64,000 bases of DNA from Chitinophaga pinensis (GCA_902167325.1 LR632930.1:4836001-4900000); one strand, 5' to 3'. Positions 9,902 to 19,713 are shown, counted from the stretch's first letter. Notes: generated by a model from the letters alone, not told the origin. Numbers and translations are program-made.

Positions 9902-10375
9902 CTAGCTGATCCGGGATGCATCCTTCCACTTTTTGCGGATACGGAAAGTATGCACCATTACCGCAATGAGGACGATAGCATGCATCACAACTAAAAAACT
10001 CAAAGCCATGCTTTCCCCGCTTGCATAAATCCCAACGATAGCGATAATCCCCAGCAACAAGCTCAGGATCATGGAAGGGATTGCCACTTTCATGGTATGG
10101 TCAGACTGGGCATGGAACATGAAACGCACTACCACCATAGCCACTGAAGACAGGAGGTAAATGGAATAGGTTACAATGAGAACGATACGGGTGTCTTCGT
10201 CCGCTTCATTCGCCTGCCGGAATAATGCAGGAATAGAGAATAATTCCCTGATGTAATAGAAAAGGAGCAGTCCAAGGCAAATTTTAAACCATCCCGGCAT
10301 CAGTTCAGGCCGGTAGGTAACAGTGCGGATGTCGGAATCATGCAGCAGATCTTCCTGCGGGGTAATTTCGGGCAT
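9902..10375 (-). CDS. Four-helix membrane protein of a tandem paralogue family (copy 1)
   Basis: 157 residues. The N-terminus is acidic and carries YRPELMPGWFKICLGLLLFY at the first helix. The third helix region has MKVAIPSMILSLLLG and the end is FRIRKKWKDASRIS. It starts 36 bases after the DeoR gene stops, so the regulator and this first copy probably share a transcript. Nothing suggests an enzyme; no charged residues repeat within the helices. Confidence 0.7.
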   Translation of the reverse strand: MPEITPQEDLLHDSDIRTVTYRPELMPGWFKICLGLLLFYYIRELFSIPALFRQANEADEDTRIVLIVTYSIYLLSSVAMVVVRFMFHAQSDHTMKVAIPSMILSLLLGIIAIVGIYASGESMALSFLVVMHAIVLIAVMVHTFRIRKKWKDASRIS

Positions 10376-10411
10376 AGGTTGGGTATAAGGGATATATATG
10401 TTGTCAGAAAA

Positions 10412-11182
10412 TTACACAATTACCACTTCAATTCCCATATCCTCCAGCAATTTCACCATATGTTCGGAGATGCCTTTATCGGTGATGATCTGGTCTACTT
10501 CTTCGAGACGGCAGATGCGCCCGAAGCCGCGTTTCCCGAATTTGGAGGAATCGGCCAGCACAATGGTTTTCTGCGCGGCGCGGATCATTTGCTGGTTCAG
10601 ATGTGCTTCTGCGATGCTGGTAGTGGTAAGTCCAAACTCCACATCAATACCATCTACCCCCAGAAAGAGTTTGGAGCAGGAGAAATCTTCCAGGATCTTT
10701 TCTGCATACGGACCGGCAACGGACGAAGAGTTATTACGAATAACGCCGCCGAGCTGTACTACTTCAATTTCATGATAACGGTTGAGTTCAAGGGCTACGT
10801 TCAGTGCGGAAGTAATGATCATCAGCGGACCACGGGGCTGGAGTTGCTTGGCAAGTGCCAGTACAGTAGTGCCGGATGCGATGATGATGGCATCGCCGGG
10901 AACAATGAGCGAAGCGGCCAGTTTGCCGATGTTGTGCTTCTCCTCACGGCGGATCTTCTCCTTTTCATTAACAGGCTTGTCATTCGTATAGGGATTCTGG
11001 ATAGTGGCGCCACCGTGAGAACGGTATAGTAGAGATTTATCTTCCAGCAGCTTCAGATCCTTTCGAATTGTTACACCTGAAACATCCAGCTCCTTACATA
11101 ACTCCACTACATTAACATATCCTTTTTCATACAATCTGCTCAAAATGAATTTGTGACGCTCCGCAATATTGATCATTGACAT
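10412..11182 (-). CDS. DeoR/GlpR-family transcriptional repressor
   Basis: A 256-residue regulator. The N-terminal winged helix-turn-helix spans about residues 5-60 (VVELCKELDVSGVTIRKDL, then LLYRSHGGA, the DeoR signature). The C-terminal sugar-phosphate sensor domain is complete: GDAIIIASGTTVLALAKQL is the phosphate-binding loop and LGVDGIDVEFGLTTT the ligand loop. Such repressors are released by a phosphorylated sugar. It is divergent from the SusC/SusD pair at 11653, which is the likely target. The membrane-protein run lies downstream on its own strand. Confidence 0.88.
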   Translation of the reverse strand: MSMINIAERHKFILSRLYEKGYVNVVELCKELDVSGVTIRKDLKLLEDKSLLYRSHGGATIQNPYTNDKPVNEKEKIRREEKHNIGKLAASLIVPGDAIIIASGTTVLALAKQLQPRGPLMIITSALNVALELNRYHEIEVVQLGGVIRNNSSSVAGPYAEKILEDFSCSKLFLGVDGIDVEFGLTTTSIAEAHLNQQMIRAAQKTIVLADSSKFGKRGFGRICRLEEVDQIITDKGISEHMVKLLEDMGIEVVIV

Positions 11183-11652
11183 TGGGTATTTTATTTCGGT
11201 TAAACGTAGAATTTACCTTGACGGTATATTGAATATCAATCTTTTTCTACCGATAGTCTGTTTGGTGATCCCCAAAATACGGCAGTTTTTCCGAATTCCG
11301 TTCAATTGAACAGACCGGCATATCAGCTTATCAATTCCTGCACATAGATAATTCCATCTCTTTCAATAAACAACATTTTCCCGGGAATTTTTCCTGCAGG
11401 CAAACTGCTTTATCCTGACGGCCGACCGCCGGTCCCGCAAAAATGTTTCGAATAGTTTGCTTTTGTTATATTTTTATTAGTTTTGGAACGAAACGAAAGG
11501 ACATAAAAGTCGAAATCGATATATAATATAATACTGATACTATAAACGGAAACAATGACTGTACCACGAAGCCAACGCCGGGGCACCTGCCCCGGTTTAT
11601 TCCTCCTTATCATCAACCAGATCTGATCACTATTCAAACACGTTAAAAATCA
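11183..11652. promoter_or_regulatory. Divergent regulatory region between DeoR gene and SusC/SusD pair
   Basis: 470 bases without a gene. It contains a perfect 12-bp palindrome GTTCAATTGAAC at 11300-11311, a candidate repressor operator. The likely SusC promoter has TTTG at 11456-11459 and TAGTTTTG at 11478-11485, separated by 18 bases. The implied 5' leader of about 160 bases is AT-rich (around 11510-11545) and ends in a GC-rich segment before the ATG. The promoter elements match the Bacteroidota consensus; operator use is inferred. Confidence 0.55.
11456..11485 (+). promoter_or_regulatory. Probable promoter of the SusC/SusD pair
   Basis: The -33 element TTTG and -7 element TAGTTTTG (TAnnTTTG) are spaced by 18 bases, close to the usual 19. 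A repeat-like CGAAACGAAA follows directly downstream. Confidence 0.55.
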
Positions 11653-14600
11653 ATGAATATGAAGCTTGCCAAGCCATCCTTCATGCGCCGGCTCCGTGCC
11701 GCCGCTTTCGGGATCTTCTGCCTTGCATCCCTCCAGCTCCACGCGCAGGACGTTCCCGTATCCGGGAAGGTGACCTCCGCGGGCGACGGCGTACCACTTA
11801 TGGGCGTCAGCGTCCAGATACAGGGTACCTCCAAAGGAACCGCCACCGATCAGAACGGACTTTTCAAGATCAGCGCCCCCGTTGGCGCCATCCTGAAGCT
11901 CTCCTTCATAGGCTACCTGCCCACTGAAGTGAAAGTATCCAAAGCTGCCGACATCAGCATCCAGTTGCAGGAAGACGTGCAGAAGCTCAATGAAACGGTA
12001 GTAGTAGGATACGGCACCAAGAAAAAAGCCACGCTCACCGGGGCTATCGCCATGGTAGATGCCGCCCAGCTGGAAAACAGGCCTGTTACCAACGTATCCA
12101 ACGCCCTTTCCGGAACGCCCGGACTCTTCGTGAACCTCTCCAACTCCCAGCCCGGGGTAGACCGCTCCACCATCCGTATCCGCGGCGTAGGAACGCTCAA
12201 CAACAACAATCCGCTGGTGCTGGTAGACGGTATCGAGTATTCCATGGACGAGCTGAATCCTAACGATATCGAATCTATTTCCGTATTGAAAGACGCGGCA
12301 GCTGCCATCTATGGCTCCCGTGGCGCCAATGGGGTAATACTTGTTACGACCAAGAAAGGAAAAGGCGCCTCAAAAGTGAACTACAGCTACTATCGCGGAA
12401 TGCATAAAGCCACGTACCTGCCCGATGCTATCAATGACCCGCTTGTATATATGCGCACTAAAAACCAGGCGCTTAAAAACATCGGTAAAGCAGTAGAGTA
12501 TTCCGACGCACAGCTCAAGGAATATGAAGAAAACATGGCCAGCGACCCTTTTACTTACCCGTCCAACGACTGGTATAAGATTGCACTGGACAATGGTTCG
12601 ATCCAGAAACATGACCTCAGCATCTCAGGGAGCGCCGAAAAATATCAGTACCGCCTTTCGCTTGGTTTCCTCGACCGTGATGGTATTATGTTCGGTCCTG
12701 CCAACCATGCCAAAAATTATTCCCTCGGCCTGAATGCTTCCATGAATGTGTCCAAGCGCCTCAAAGCCGGGATCACGCTCGACGGTTACTACCGCCAGTA
12801 CACCCAGCCTACATACAATACTTTCTGGGAAGCTATGAGCCGTACACTGCCCATCCTCACCGATACACTGAAAGACGGCCGCTACGGCAATTCCTGGATG
12901 CGTACAGAAGGCCGTAACAACTGGGAACATCCGCGCCTCTTTGCTTACGGCGCCACCAGCACCAAGGTCGTACAACGTTTCCTCGCTACGGTGTTTGCGG
13001 AGTATCAGCTGCCATTCGACATCAAGTACAACATAAAATTCGGTGTCGATAAATACGATGGTTTGCTCACAACCAACACACCACGCCTGCAAACCTTTAA
13101 CCCTAAAACCGGCGCGGCAACTAACTGGAACAGTCCGGCTACGGCCCCCCGCTATGGCAAAACTGACGAAAACGACCTGGCCATCCACTTCTACAATACG
13201 CTCGACTGGGGAAAAACCTTCAATGGCAAGCATAACATTACGGCCATGATAGGATCGGCATACGACAACTTCGATAAAGACCAGTTCGACGCTACGATGA
13301 CAGGTTATATCGACGGCCGTCTCAGCGCTCTCGATGCAGGCCTTATCTGGAACTCAACCGGTGGTAACACCACCCGCGATGTATTGATGTCTTACTTCGG
13401 CCGCGCAGGCTATGAGTACGACTCAAAGTACCTCTTTGAATTCACCATGCGTGCAGACGGCTCCAGCCGCTTCGCACCGGACAAGCGGTGGGGATACTTT
13501 CCTGCTGCATCCGCAGGCTGGCGCATCGACCGTGAAAGCTTCTTCCAGTCCAGGTTCATCGACCAGCTGAAGCTCCGAGCATCCATTGGCCAGCTGGGCA
13601 ACCAGGCAGTGAGCCTCTACAGCTACAGCACATCTGTTCAGGTGCGGGAAGATTACAGCTTTGGTGGCAACATTGTTCCCGGAGCTGCGGTTAAAGCCAT
13701 CTCCGACCCGTCTATCAGCTGGGAAACTACCACTACCTACAACGGTGGTGTAGATATGAACCTCTGGAAAAACAGGCTTGCGGTTACGGTAGATGTGTAT
13801 AAAAAACGTACCGACGGCATCCTCCGCGCCGTGAACTTCCCCGCCCAGGTAGGTAACCTCACCGGTCCCCAGCGCAATGTGGGAACGGTTGATAACACCG
13901 GGTATGAAGTAACGCTGCAATACAAAAACAACATCCGCCAGGTGAACTATGGAGTATGGGGTAATATGTCTTACAATAAGAACAAAGTAGTTGACCTGGA
14001 CGGCGAAGTGATCTACAGCGGCGGCACCATCATTAAGGAAGGATACCCGCTCAACTCGTGGTACCTGCTGCAGTCTGACGGTTATTTCCAGTCGCAGGAA
14101 GAGATCACCAATCACGTAAGACAGGCCGGTAACCCGCGCCCGGGCTTTATCCGGTATAAAAATGCCAATGGAGACAAGATCATCAACGGCGATGACCGTG
14201 TGATCATGAACGCCTCTTCCATTATGCCGAAATACACTTATGGCTTCGGTCTTAACGTAGAATACAAAGGCATCAGCCTCACTTCCGCATGGCAGGGTGT
14301 TTCAGGCATTAAGGTTTACCCCAGGGCCAACCTGGCAGTGCCTTTCAATAACGGCGCAAACGCAACCTGGGAATGGACGCGCGACACCTGGTCTGAAAGC
14401 AACCGCAATGCACGCCTTCCTCTGCTGACACCCGGCGACCAGTCGAATTTCACCGAGATGTCTGACTTCTGGCTGCGGAGCGGGGATTACCTGCGCCTGA
14501 AAAACCTGCAGCTCATGTACGCAATCCCGCAGTCGCTGCTGGACAGGATCCGGATCAGCAAACTGTCTGTTTACGCCAACGCGGAAAACCTGCTGACCAT

Positions 14601-14706
14601 CAGCAAGTATAAAGACATGGATCCGGAATCGCTCACGAACCGCAACGACCTGTACACATACCCGATGCTGAAAACATTCACGGCGGGTTTAAACGTCACT
14701 TTTTAA
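11653..14706 (+). CDS. SusC/RagA TonB-dependent outer-membrane transporter (no STN domain)
   Basis: 1017 residues. The signal peptide ends near LQLHAQD. A carboxypeptidase-like regulatory domain follows (VSGKVTSAGDGVPLMGVSV, about 34-115), then the plug with VVVGYGTKKKATLTG and LVDGIEYSMDELNPNDIESI (about 118-235) and a 22-strand barrel to the terminal ...AGLNVTF. There is no STN domain, so it is not a sigma/FecR transducer; control by the divergent DeoR protein is more likely. It imports oligosaccharides bound by the SusD partner encoded 18 bases downstream. Substrate is unknown because no enzyme gene is linked. Confidence 0.93.
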   Translation: MNMKLAKPSFMRRLRAAAFGIFCLASLQLHAQDVPVSGKVTSAGDGVPLMGVSVQIQGTSKGTATDQNGLFKISAPVGAILKLSFIGYLPTEVKVSKAADISIQLQEDVQKLNETVVVGYGTKKKATLTGAIAMVDAAQLENRPVTNVSNALSGTPGLFVNLSNSQPGVDRSTIRIRGVGTLNNNNPLVLVDGIEYSMDELNPNDIESISVLKDAAAAIYGSRGANGVILVTTKKGKGASKVNYSYYRGMHKATYLPDAINDPLVYMRTKNQALKNIGKAVEYSDAQLKEYEENMASDPFTYPSNDWYKIALDNGSIQKHDLSISGSAEKYQYRLSLGFLDRDGIMFGPANHAKNYSLGLNASMNVSKRLKAGITLDGYYRQYTQPTYNTFWEAMSRTLPILTDTLKDGRYGNSWMRTEGRNNWEHPRLFAYGATSTKVVQRFLATVFAEYQLPFDIKYNIKFGVDKYDGLLTTNTPRLQTFNPKTGAATNWNSPATAPRYGKTDENDLAIHFYNTLDWGKTFNGKHNITAMIGSAYDNFDKDQFDATMTGYIDGRLSALDAGLIWNSTGGNTTRDVLMSYFGRAGYEYDSKYLFEFTMRADGSSRFAPDKRWGYFPAASAGWRIDRESFFQSRFIDQLKLRASIGQLGNQAVSLYSYSTSVQVREDYSFGGNIVPGAAVKAISDPSISWETTTTYNGGVDMNLWKNRLAVTVDVYKKRTDGILRAVNFPAQVGNLTGPQRNVGTVDNTGYEVTLQYKNNIRQVNYGVWGNMSYNKNKVVDLDGEVIYSGGTIIKEGYPLNSWYLLQSDGYFQSQEEITNHVRQAGNPRPGFIRYKNANGDKIINGDDRVIMNASSIMPKYTYGFGLNVEYKGISLTSAWQGVSGIKVYPRANLAVPFNNGANATWEWTRDTWSESNRNARLPLLTPGDQSNFTEMSDFWLRSGDYLRLKNLQLMYAIPQSLLDRIRISKLSVYANAENLLTISKYKDMDPESLTNRNDLYTYPMLKTFTAGLNVTF

Positions 14707-14724
14707 TCCAATCAACCCGATCAT

Positions 14725-16305
14725 ATGCAAAAGATTTGGACCATCGCAGGCGGCATGCTGCTCATGATATCCACCAGCTGCAACAAAGACCTGCTGAACA
14801 CCACACCTAACGACCGATACGAGGAAGCTACTTACTGGCAAACGCCCGAAGCTGCCAGCGCCTGGCTCAACAGCTGCTATTCGGTATTGCGTAATGATGG
14901 TGTATATGGCGGCAAAGGCTCCAACAACGCCACCGTACTCTGGGAAGAGTGTATGACACCCAACCAGTATGGTAATACTATCAACTTCGGTACTATCGCC
15001 CGCGGCGATCATGGCGCCTCCACTTCCGGGATTATTGTTTCCCGCTGGTCGGATGCCTATGGCGGCATCGGGCGGTGCAATACCCTGCTCGCCAAAGTGG
15101 ACGGTGTTCCGGGTATGACCGAGGCAGGAATTAAGCGCATGAAAGGAGAAACTTACTTCCTCCGTGCCCTGTATTACAACCTGCTCACTACTTACTATGG
15201 TGATGCACCGCTCATCCTGGATCCTCCCAATGAAGATGCACAGGAAAAACTGCCCCGCACACCCCGTGCCCAGGTAGTAGCGCAGATCCTGAAAGATCTC
15301 GACAGTGCTGCTGCCAAACTGCCCAACGGCTACGCCATTATCACCGATAAAGGACGTGTTACCAAAGGTGCAGCCCTGGCATTAAAAGCCCGCGTGCTGC
15401 TTTTCGAAGCAAGCCCGCTGATCAACAAAACAAATGATATTCAGAAGTGGAAGGATGCCGAGCTGGCTGCCAAAGCCGTGCTCGACCAGGCTGCAGCCGC
15501 AGGGTACAAACTCTATCCGGATTACCGCAGCCTGTTCCTCCCCGAGAATGAGAATAACAGCGAAGTTATATTCGACGTGCAGTATATGTTCCCCAACCAG
15601 GGCAGCTCTTTCGACCTCATCTGCCGTCAGTATAATACAAACGCACCTACACTGGATCTGGTAAATGCTTATCCTATGCGCAACGGCCTGCAGATCACCG
15701 ATGCCGGTTCCGGCTTCGACCCTGCAAAACCATACCTCAACCGTGATCCGCGTCTTTATGCTACCCTCACCTTCCCCGGTGATACTTATATGGGCGCTGT
15801 GATCGATGAGAAGCGGTTCGCCATCACTGGTTTCGGGATGAAAAAATTCAGCATCTACGACCGTGAAACACCTCCTACAGATAAGGCTTCGCTGGTTGGC
15901 GGCCAGTCTTTCACCAACTTCATCGTGCTTCGACTGGCAGATGTGATGCTGATGTACGCGGAAGCACGCAACGAATCTACCGGTGCCGACAATACTGTAT
16001 ATGCTGCCCTGGACAGCATCCGCAAACGGGTGAACATGCCTTTCATCACACCAGGCCTCGGCCAGGCAGCGATGCGGGAAGTGATCCGCCGCGAAAGAAG
16101 AATCGAACTGGCAGGAGAAGCTACGTACTATAACGACATCCGCCGCTGGATGACCGCCGAAACTGTGTTGAATGCAGATGTGAAAACACATAACGGCTCC
16201 TTTAAAGAAAAGCGGAAGTTTGATAAAACAAGGGATTACTGGTGGCCCATCCCAACAGGGGAGCGCGAACTCAATCCCAACCTTGAACAGAATCCGTTCT
16301 ATTAA
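14725..16305 (+). CDS. SusD/RagB-family glycan-binding lipoprotein
   Basis: 526 residues. The lipoprotein signal peptide ends in LLMISTSC with lipidated Cys19. The SusD architecture is clear: YWQTPEAASAWLNSCYSVL near the N-terminus, KGETYFLRALYYNLLTTYYGDAPL (about 139-162), KGAALALKARVLLFEAS, VLRLADVMLMYAEARNES and the end WWPIPTGERELNPNLEQNPFY. It is the surface partner of the SusC encoded just upstream. A terminator follows. Confidence 0.93.
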   Translation: MQKIWTIAGGMLLMISTSCNKDLLNTTPNDRYEEATYWQTPEAASAWLNSCYSVLRNDGVYGGKGSNNATVLWEECMTPNQYGNTINFGTIARGDHGASTSGIIVSRWSDAYGGIGRCNTLLAKVDGVPGMTEAGIKRMKGETYFLRALYYNLLTTYYGDAPLILDPPNEDAQEKLPRTPRAQVVAQILKDLDSAAAKLPNGYAIITDKGRVTKGAALALKARVLLFEASPLINKTNDIQKWKDAELAAKAVLDQAAAAGYKLYPDYRSLFLPENENNSEVIFDVQYMFPNQGSSFDLICRQYNTNAPTLDLVNAYPMRNGLQITDAGSGFDPAKPYLNRDPRLYATLTFPGDTYMGAVIDEKRFAITGFGMKKFSIYDRETPPTDKASLVGGQSFTNFIVLRLADVMLMYAEARNESTGADNTVYAALDSIRKRVNMPFITPGLGQAAMREVIRRERRIELAGEATYYNDIRRWMTAETVLNADVKTHNGSFKEKRKFDKTRDYWWPIPTGERELNPNLEQNPFY

Positions 16306-16330
16306 TCATATAGTACGTGAGTAACGTGGA

Positions 16331-16366
16331 AAAAAGAAAAAGCGGAGCGCTCTCGCTCCGCTTTTC
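16331..16366. terminator. Bidirectional terminator between SusD and amidase genes
   Basis: The arms AGCGGAGCG and CGCTCCGCT enclose a CTCT loop. T-rich sequence follows on the plus strand and an A-rich run precedes it, so it can serve both convergent genes. Confidence 0.85.
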
Positions 16367-16393
16367 TATTATAAGTGGGTTAGTAAGTAGCAG

Positions 16394-17215
16394 CTATAAC
16401 GCTTTTTGCATAACGCTCATCAGGATCTTCCGCGAACCGTCTGTAAGGGAAGCCGGAGCGGTCATGGAATCTCCCGGAACGAAGTGCCGCTTAAAAGCCT
16501 GAATGGCGGCCGTGGTATCCTGCAGGTCGTAACCGATGAGGCGAAGTGCCTGCAGGTGATTGAAATTGTCGGGCACAGCAATGCGGGCAGTATCATCATA
16601 CCAGAGACCGAATCCTTTTTCTGCCAGCTGATTCCAGGGGAACTGCACACTGGGGTCGTTTTTACGGCGGGGTGCAATATCACCATGGCCGATGAAGTTA
16701 ACCGCGGGGATATTATACCGCCTTTTGAGCGTATCCAGCACAACGAGCAGGCTGCGGATCTGCAGACTGTCGAACGGTTCAAATCCATTATTATCCAGTT
16801 CTATACCGATAGACGAAGAGTTGATATCCGTAATGCTGCCCCATTTGGATATGCCGCCGTGCCATGCGCGCAGATAATCATTGAGCATGTGATGCACGGT
16901 ACCATTCCGGCAGATGACATAATGCGCACTTACCTGTGTGCGTTCCAATGTAAATGTACGCAGCGTTTGTTCACAGGAATTCTGTGCGGTATGATGAATG
17001 ATTACGTAGTTGGGCTTACGCAGGTTGAAGTTTACAGTACCCGCCCAGGCGGGAGCAGCAACAGCCGATATGGGAATATTATCCGGTTGGGCCTTCACCA
17101 CACCCGACCACTTTTTGGCTTCGGCGCGGTATACTTTATTCGTTACTTTGTACGGCTGTGGCGAGCAGGCGCCCGCTAATGCTACAGCTGTCAGGATGAG
17201 CATTTTCTTCCTCAT
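16394..17215 (-). CDS. N-acetylmuramoyl-L-alanine amidase lipoprotein (Amidase_2/AmpD type)
   Basis: 273 residues with a lipobox LAGAC (Cys17). The amidase_2 zinc site is visible: VIIHHTAQ near residues 71-78, HYVICRNGTVHHML, the WHGG-like AWHGGISKWG segment, IGIELDNNG, and FIGHGDIAPRRKNDP, which carries the second His and the Asp. The enzyme cuts the bond between MurNAc and L-Ala in peptidoglycan. The lipid anchor and signal peptide place it in the periplasm, so it likely serves peptidoglycan turnover rather than cytosolic AmpD recycling. About 60 residues after the zinc domain form a helical tail. Confidence 0.9.
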   Translation of the reverse strand: MRKKMLILTAVALAGACSPQPYKVTNKVYRAEAKKWSGVVKAQPDNIPISAVAAPAWAGTVNFNLRKPNYVIIHHTAQNSCEQTLRTFTLERTQVSAHYVICRNGTVHHMLNDYLRAWHGGISKWGSITDINSSSIGIELDNNGFEPFDSLQIRSLLVVLDTLKRRYNIPAVNFIGHGDIAPRRKNDPSVQFPWNQLAEKGFGLWYDDTARIAVPDNFNHLQALRLIGYDLQDTTAAIQAFKRHFVPGDSMTAPASLTDGSRKILMSVMQKAL

Positions 17216-17308
17216 ACCTAAATCTACGGAAATTTAACTTACCATAACGGGTATACTCAGCTTCGGGTATTGTTAGGTTAGCGATTATTTCCGTTCTTTG
17301 GAGCCGAT

Positions 17309-17962
17309 ATGAAAACGATCCTTTGGTATACCCTGAAACTTTGGCTAATTGCCGCACTGCCCCCATTTGTTTTCGTTAGTTATTATCTGATAGCCATGAC
17401 GAACGGGTCTGTTGCAGTTGCGTTGGCAAAAAGTAAGTATATCCCGCTCTACCCCATTCCTGCTGCATTATTTGCCGGTTTTTGCGCACTAAGACTGTTC
17501 AACACCAGCATCAGCGTGTACCAGCGTAAAGCCATGATCTGGCTCTGTGCCGTGATGGGCCTGGTACCTTTGTCTGTTTTCATGCACAACAACAGCGAGG
17601 CTTTCTTTACCCTGCTCCTGTACTATTTTACGATGACGATAGCCGTACTACTGGTTAAAGTTCCTTCTTCTCCCCGATTCCTTCCCCGCCAGTCGCTCCG
17701 CGGCCGGCATGTTACCCTGAAGCCGGATAATGAGTTAAATGCCTGGCGCGGTATCATCGTGTCCGGCTTGCATACACTACCCATCCGTCTGAAGCTCGAC
17801 CGGAACGCCCCATATCCTCAGCTGGAATGCCATTCACTGGAGAGAGATGATATTTTCAGCAAGATATCGGCTTATGTGCCGGTAAGAGTGAGAGCATATC
17901 TCCCCGGGGAGGAAAAACCGCTCTTTTCGGGTGTCCTTGAAATTGACCATTCCCTGAACTAA
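17309..17962 (+). CDS. Membrane protein of unknown function
   Basis: 217 residues. Four hydrophobic segments occupy the first 125 residues (about 9-30, 46-65, 76-92 and 100-120). A soluble C-terminal part (about 130-217) is beta-rich, with RHVTLKPDNELNAWRGIIVSG and VPVRVRAYLPGEEKPLFSGVLEID. I do not recognise the family. It is a single gene between divergent and tandem neighbours. Confidence 0.65.
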   Translation: MKTILWYTLKLWLIAALPPFVFVSYYLIAMTNGSVAVALAKSKYIPLYPIPAALFAGFCALRLFNTSISVYQRKAMIWLCAVMGLVPLSVFMHNNSEAFFTLLLYYFTMTIAVLLVKVPSSPRFLPRQSLRGRHVTLKPDNELNAWRGIIVSGLHTLPIRLKLDRNAPYPQLECHSLERDDIFSKISAYVPVRVRAYLPGEEKPLFSGVLEIDHSLN

Positions 17963-18060
17963 CGGCATTCATTTTGTAGCAAACAGTTACATTACGGCCA
18001 TGTAGCCTAAATTTTCAGTAAATTTCCGGAGAATCATGGCCTGATAAACAGCTGTTTTCT

Positions 18061-19614
18061 ATGTCTTACCTACTGTCGCCACTCCGCACGGTGCTTATTT
18101 ATTTTGCTGCCGGTGTGCTTTGGATATTACTAACCGACTCCCTGCTGCAGTGGCTCGCCGAGCAATCGCCGTCGCTCATGCTGGGAGGGCAATATGCCAA
18201 AGGCTTCCTTTTCGTTCTCCTTTCTTCGGTACTCCTGTTCCTTTTACTGTCCAAATCGCGCCGCTCTGTGCGTACGCTTGAAATGGCCTATATGAGGGTG
18301 TTCCGGGAAAGCCCGCAGCCCATGTGGATCTACGACAAGAAGACGCTGGAATTTGTAGATGTGAATGATGCAGCCATCCATCTCTATGGATATACGCTGG
18401 AAGAGTTCCTGACCATGAACATCCTCCAGATCCGCCCGCAGGAAGACGTTCAGAAGGTCCTTGACGCCACACGCTTCGCCACTTCCGGGTTCCAGAATTT
18501 CGGCACCTGGAAGCACCTGAAGAAAGACGGCACACTACTGTTTGTAGATATCCGCACCTTTGGCACGCATTATAAAGGCCGCGAAGTGGAAATCGTCAGT
18601 ATCGCGGATGTAACGGATAAACACCTTGCTTTTGAAGCCCTTTCCCGCCAGGAACTGCTGCTTAATTCTATCATCAACAGCACCACCGACCTCATCTGGG
18701 CGGTAGACGACCGTAAGCATTACACCGCCTTCAACAACGCCTTCCACGATAGTATACGGATATTTAAAAGCCAGGAAGTGCATGTGGGCGGCCCATTGGT
18801 AAAAGGCGACAGCGAAGCGGAAATCAACCGCTGGAACGAATATTATAACCGCAGCCTCCGCGGAGAAGTACATACCATCGAAGAATCCCTCGAACTGGAA
18901 GAAATGGGCCTCGCCTATGCGGAGATCACCTTCCACCCTATCCGCAAACAACACCGGATCGTAGGCGTATCCTGCTTTGCGCGCGACATTACCCAGCGTA
19001 AACATCAGGAGCTTACCCTTCAGAAAGCCCTTGACCGTTACGAAATGGTAACCCTTGCCACCAGCAACGTTATATGGGACTACGATATCGTTTCCAATAC
19101 CATGCACTGGAACAATAACCTCACCACTTTGTTCGGATACCGGAAAGCAGATGAAACGGAAGACTGGTGGCTCCATCATGTTCATCCGGATGATGCTCCC
19201 CGCGTTACCACAGGACTCACAATCGCCATTCAGGAAAAACGCCATACCTATTCCGCGGAATACCGCTTCCTCTGTGCCGACGGAAAGTACCGCCACATCT
19301 TTGACCGGGTGTTTATCATGTACAACGACGAAGGCAGCCCCATCCGTATGATCGGTGCCATGGAAGATATCGAGGATAAGAAAGTGTATGTGGAAGAACT
19401 GCAGAAAGTAGCCCATATGAGCTCACACAGCCTCCGCCGCCCCGTTGCTTCCATGCTGGGTGTGGTAGGCCTGCTCAACAAAGACAACCTCACCGACCCC
19501 GCTAACCTCCCGCTGCTGGCAGGTATCGAGAAAATTGCACAGGAGATGGACGAGATCATCCATACCGTTGCCGATAAATGCAACATGATTTTCAAAGACG
19601 TGGTAGACAAATAA
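18061..19614 (+). CDS. Membrane-anchored multi-PAS sensor ending in a dimerisation domain, without ATPase domain
   Basis: 517 residues. Two N-terminal membrane helices (about 8-28 and 44-62) are followed by three PAS domains: about 72-190 (FRESPQPMWIYDKKTLEFVDVN), 200-315 (INSTTDLIWAVDDR) and 325-445 (a PAS_3 fold with WWLHHVHPDDAPRV). The end has a HisKA-like helix, SSHSLRRPVASMLGVVGLL, with His456, and the protein stops about 60 residues later. No N, G1, F or G2 box of a histidine-kinase ATPase is present and none is found downstream. Such proteins occur in Chitinophagaceae and may work through a partner kinase. No response regulator is adjacent. Confidence 0.8.
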   Translation: MSYLLSPLRTVLIYFAAGVLWILLTDSLLQWLAEQSPSLMLGGQYAKGFLFVLLSSVLLFLLLSKSRRSVRTLEMAYMRVFRESPQPMWIYDKKTLEFVDVNDAAIHLYGYTLEEFLTMNILQIRPQEDVQKVLDATRFATSGFQNFGTWKHLKKDGTLLFVDIRTFGTHYKGREVEIVSIADVTDKHLAFEALSRQELLLNSIINSTTDLIWAVDDRKHYTAFNNAFHDSIRIFKSQEVHVGGPLVKGDSEAEINRWNEYYNRSLRGEVHTIEESLELEEMGLAYAEITFHPIRKQHRIVGVSCFARDITQRKHQELTLQKALDRYEMVTLATSNVIWDYDIVSNTMHWNNNLTTLFGYRKADETEDWWLHHVHPDDAPRVTTGLTIAIQEKRHTYSAEYRFLCADGKYRHIFDRVFIMYNDEGSPIRMIGAMEDIEDKKVYVEELQKVAHMSSHSLRRPVASMLGVVGLLNKDNLTDPANLPLLAGIEKIAQEMDEIIHTVADKCNMIFKDVVDK

Positions 19615-19713
19615 TTATTACCTGACTCCTCTGTTTCCAGTACAATCACTTCCGGGCAGTAAAGGGCAAGGGGGCGGGATGCGTATGTCGTGAAAGGACA
19701 GGTGAATAAGTTA

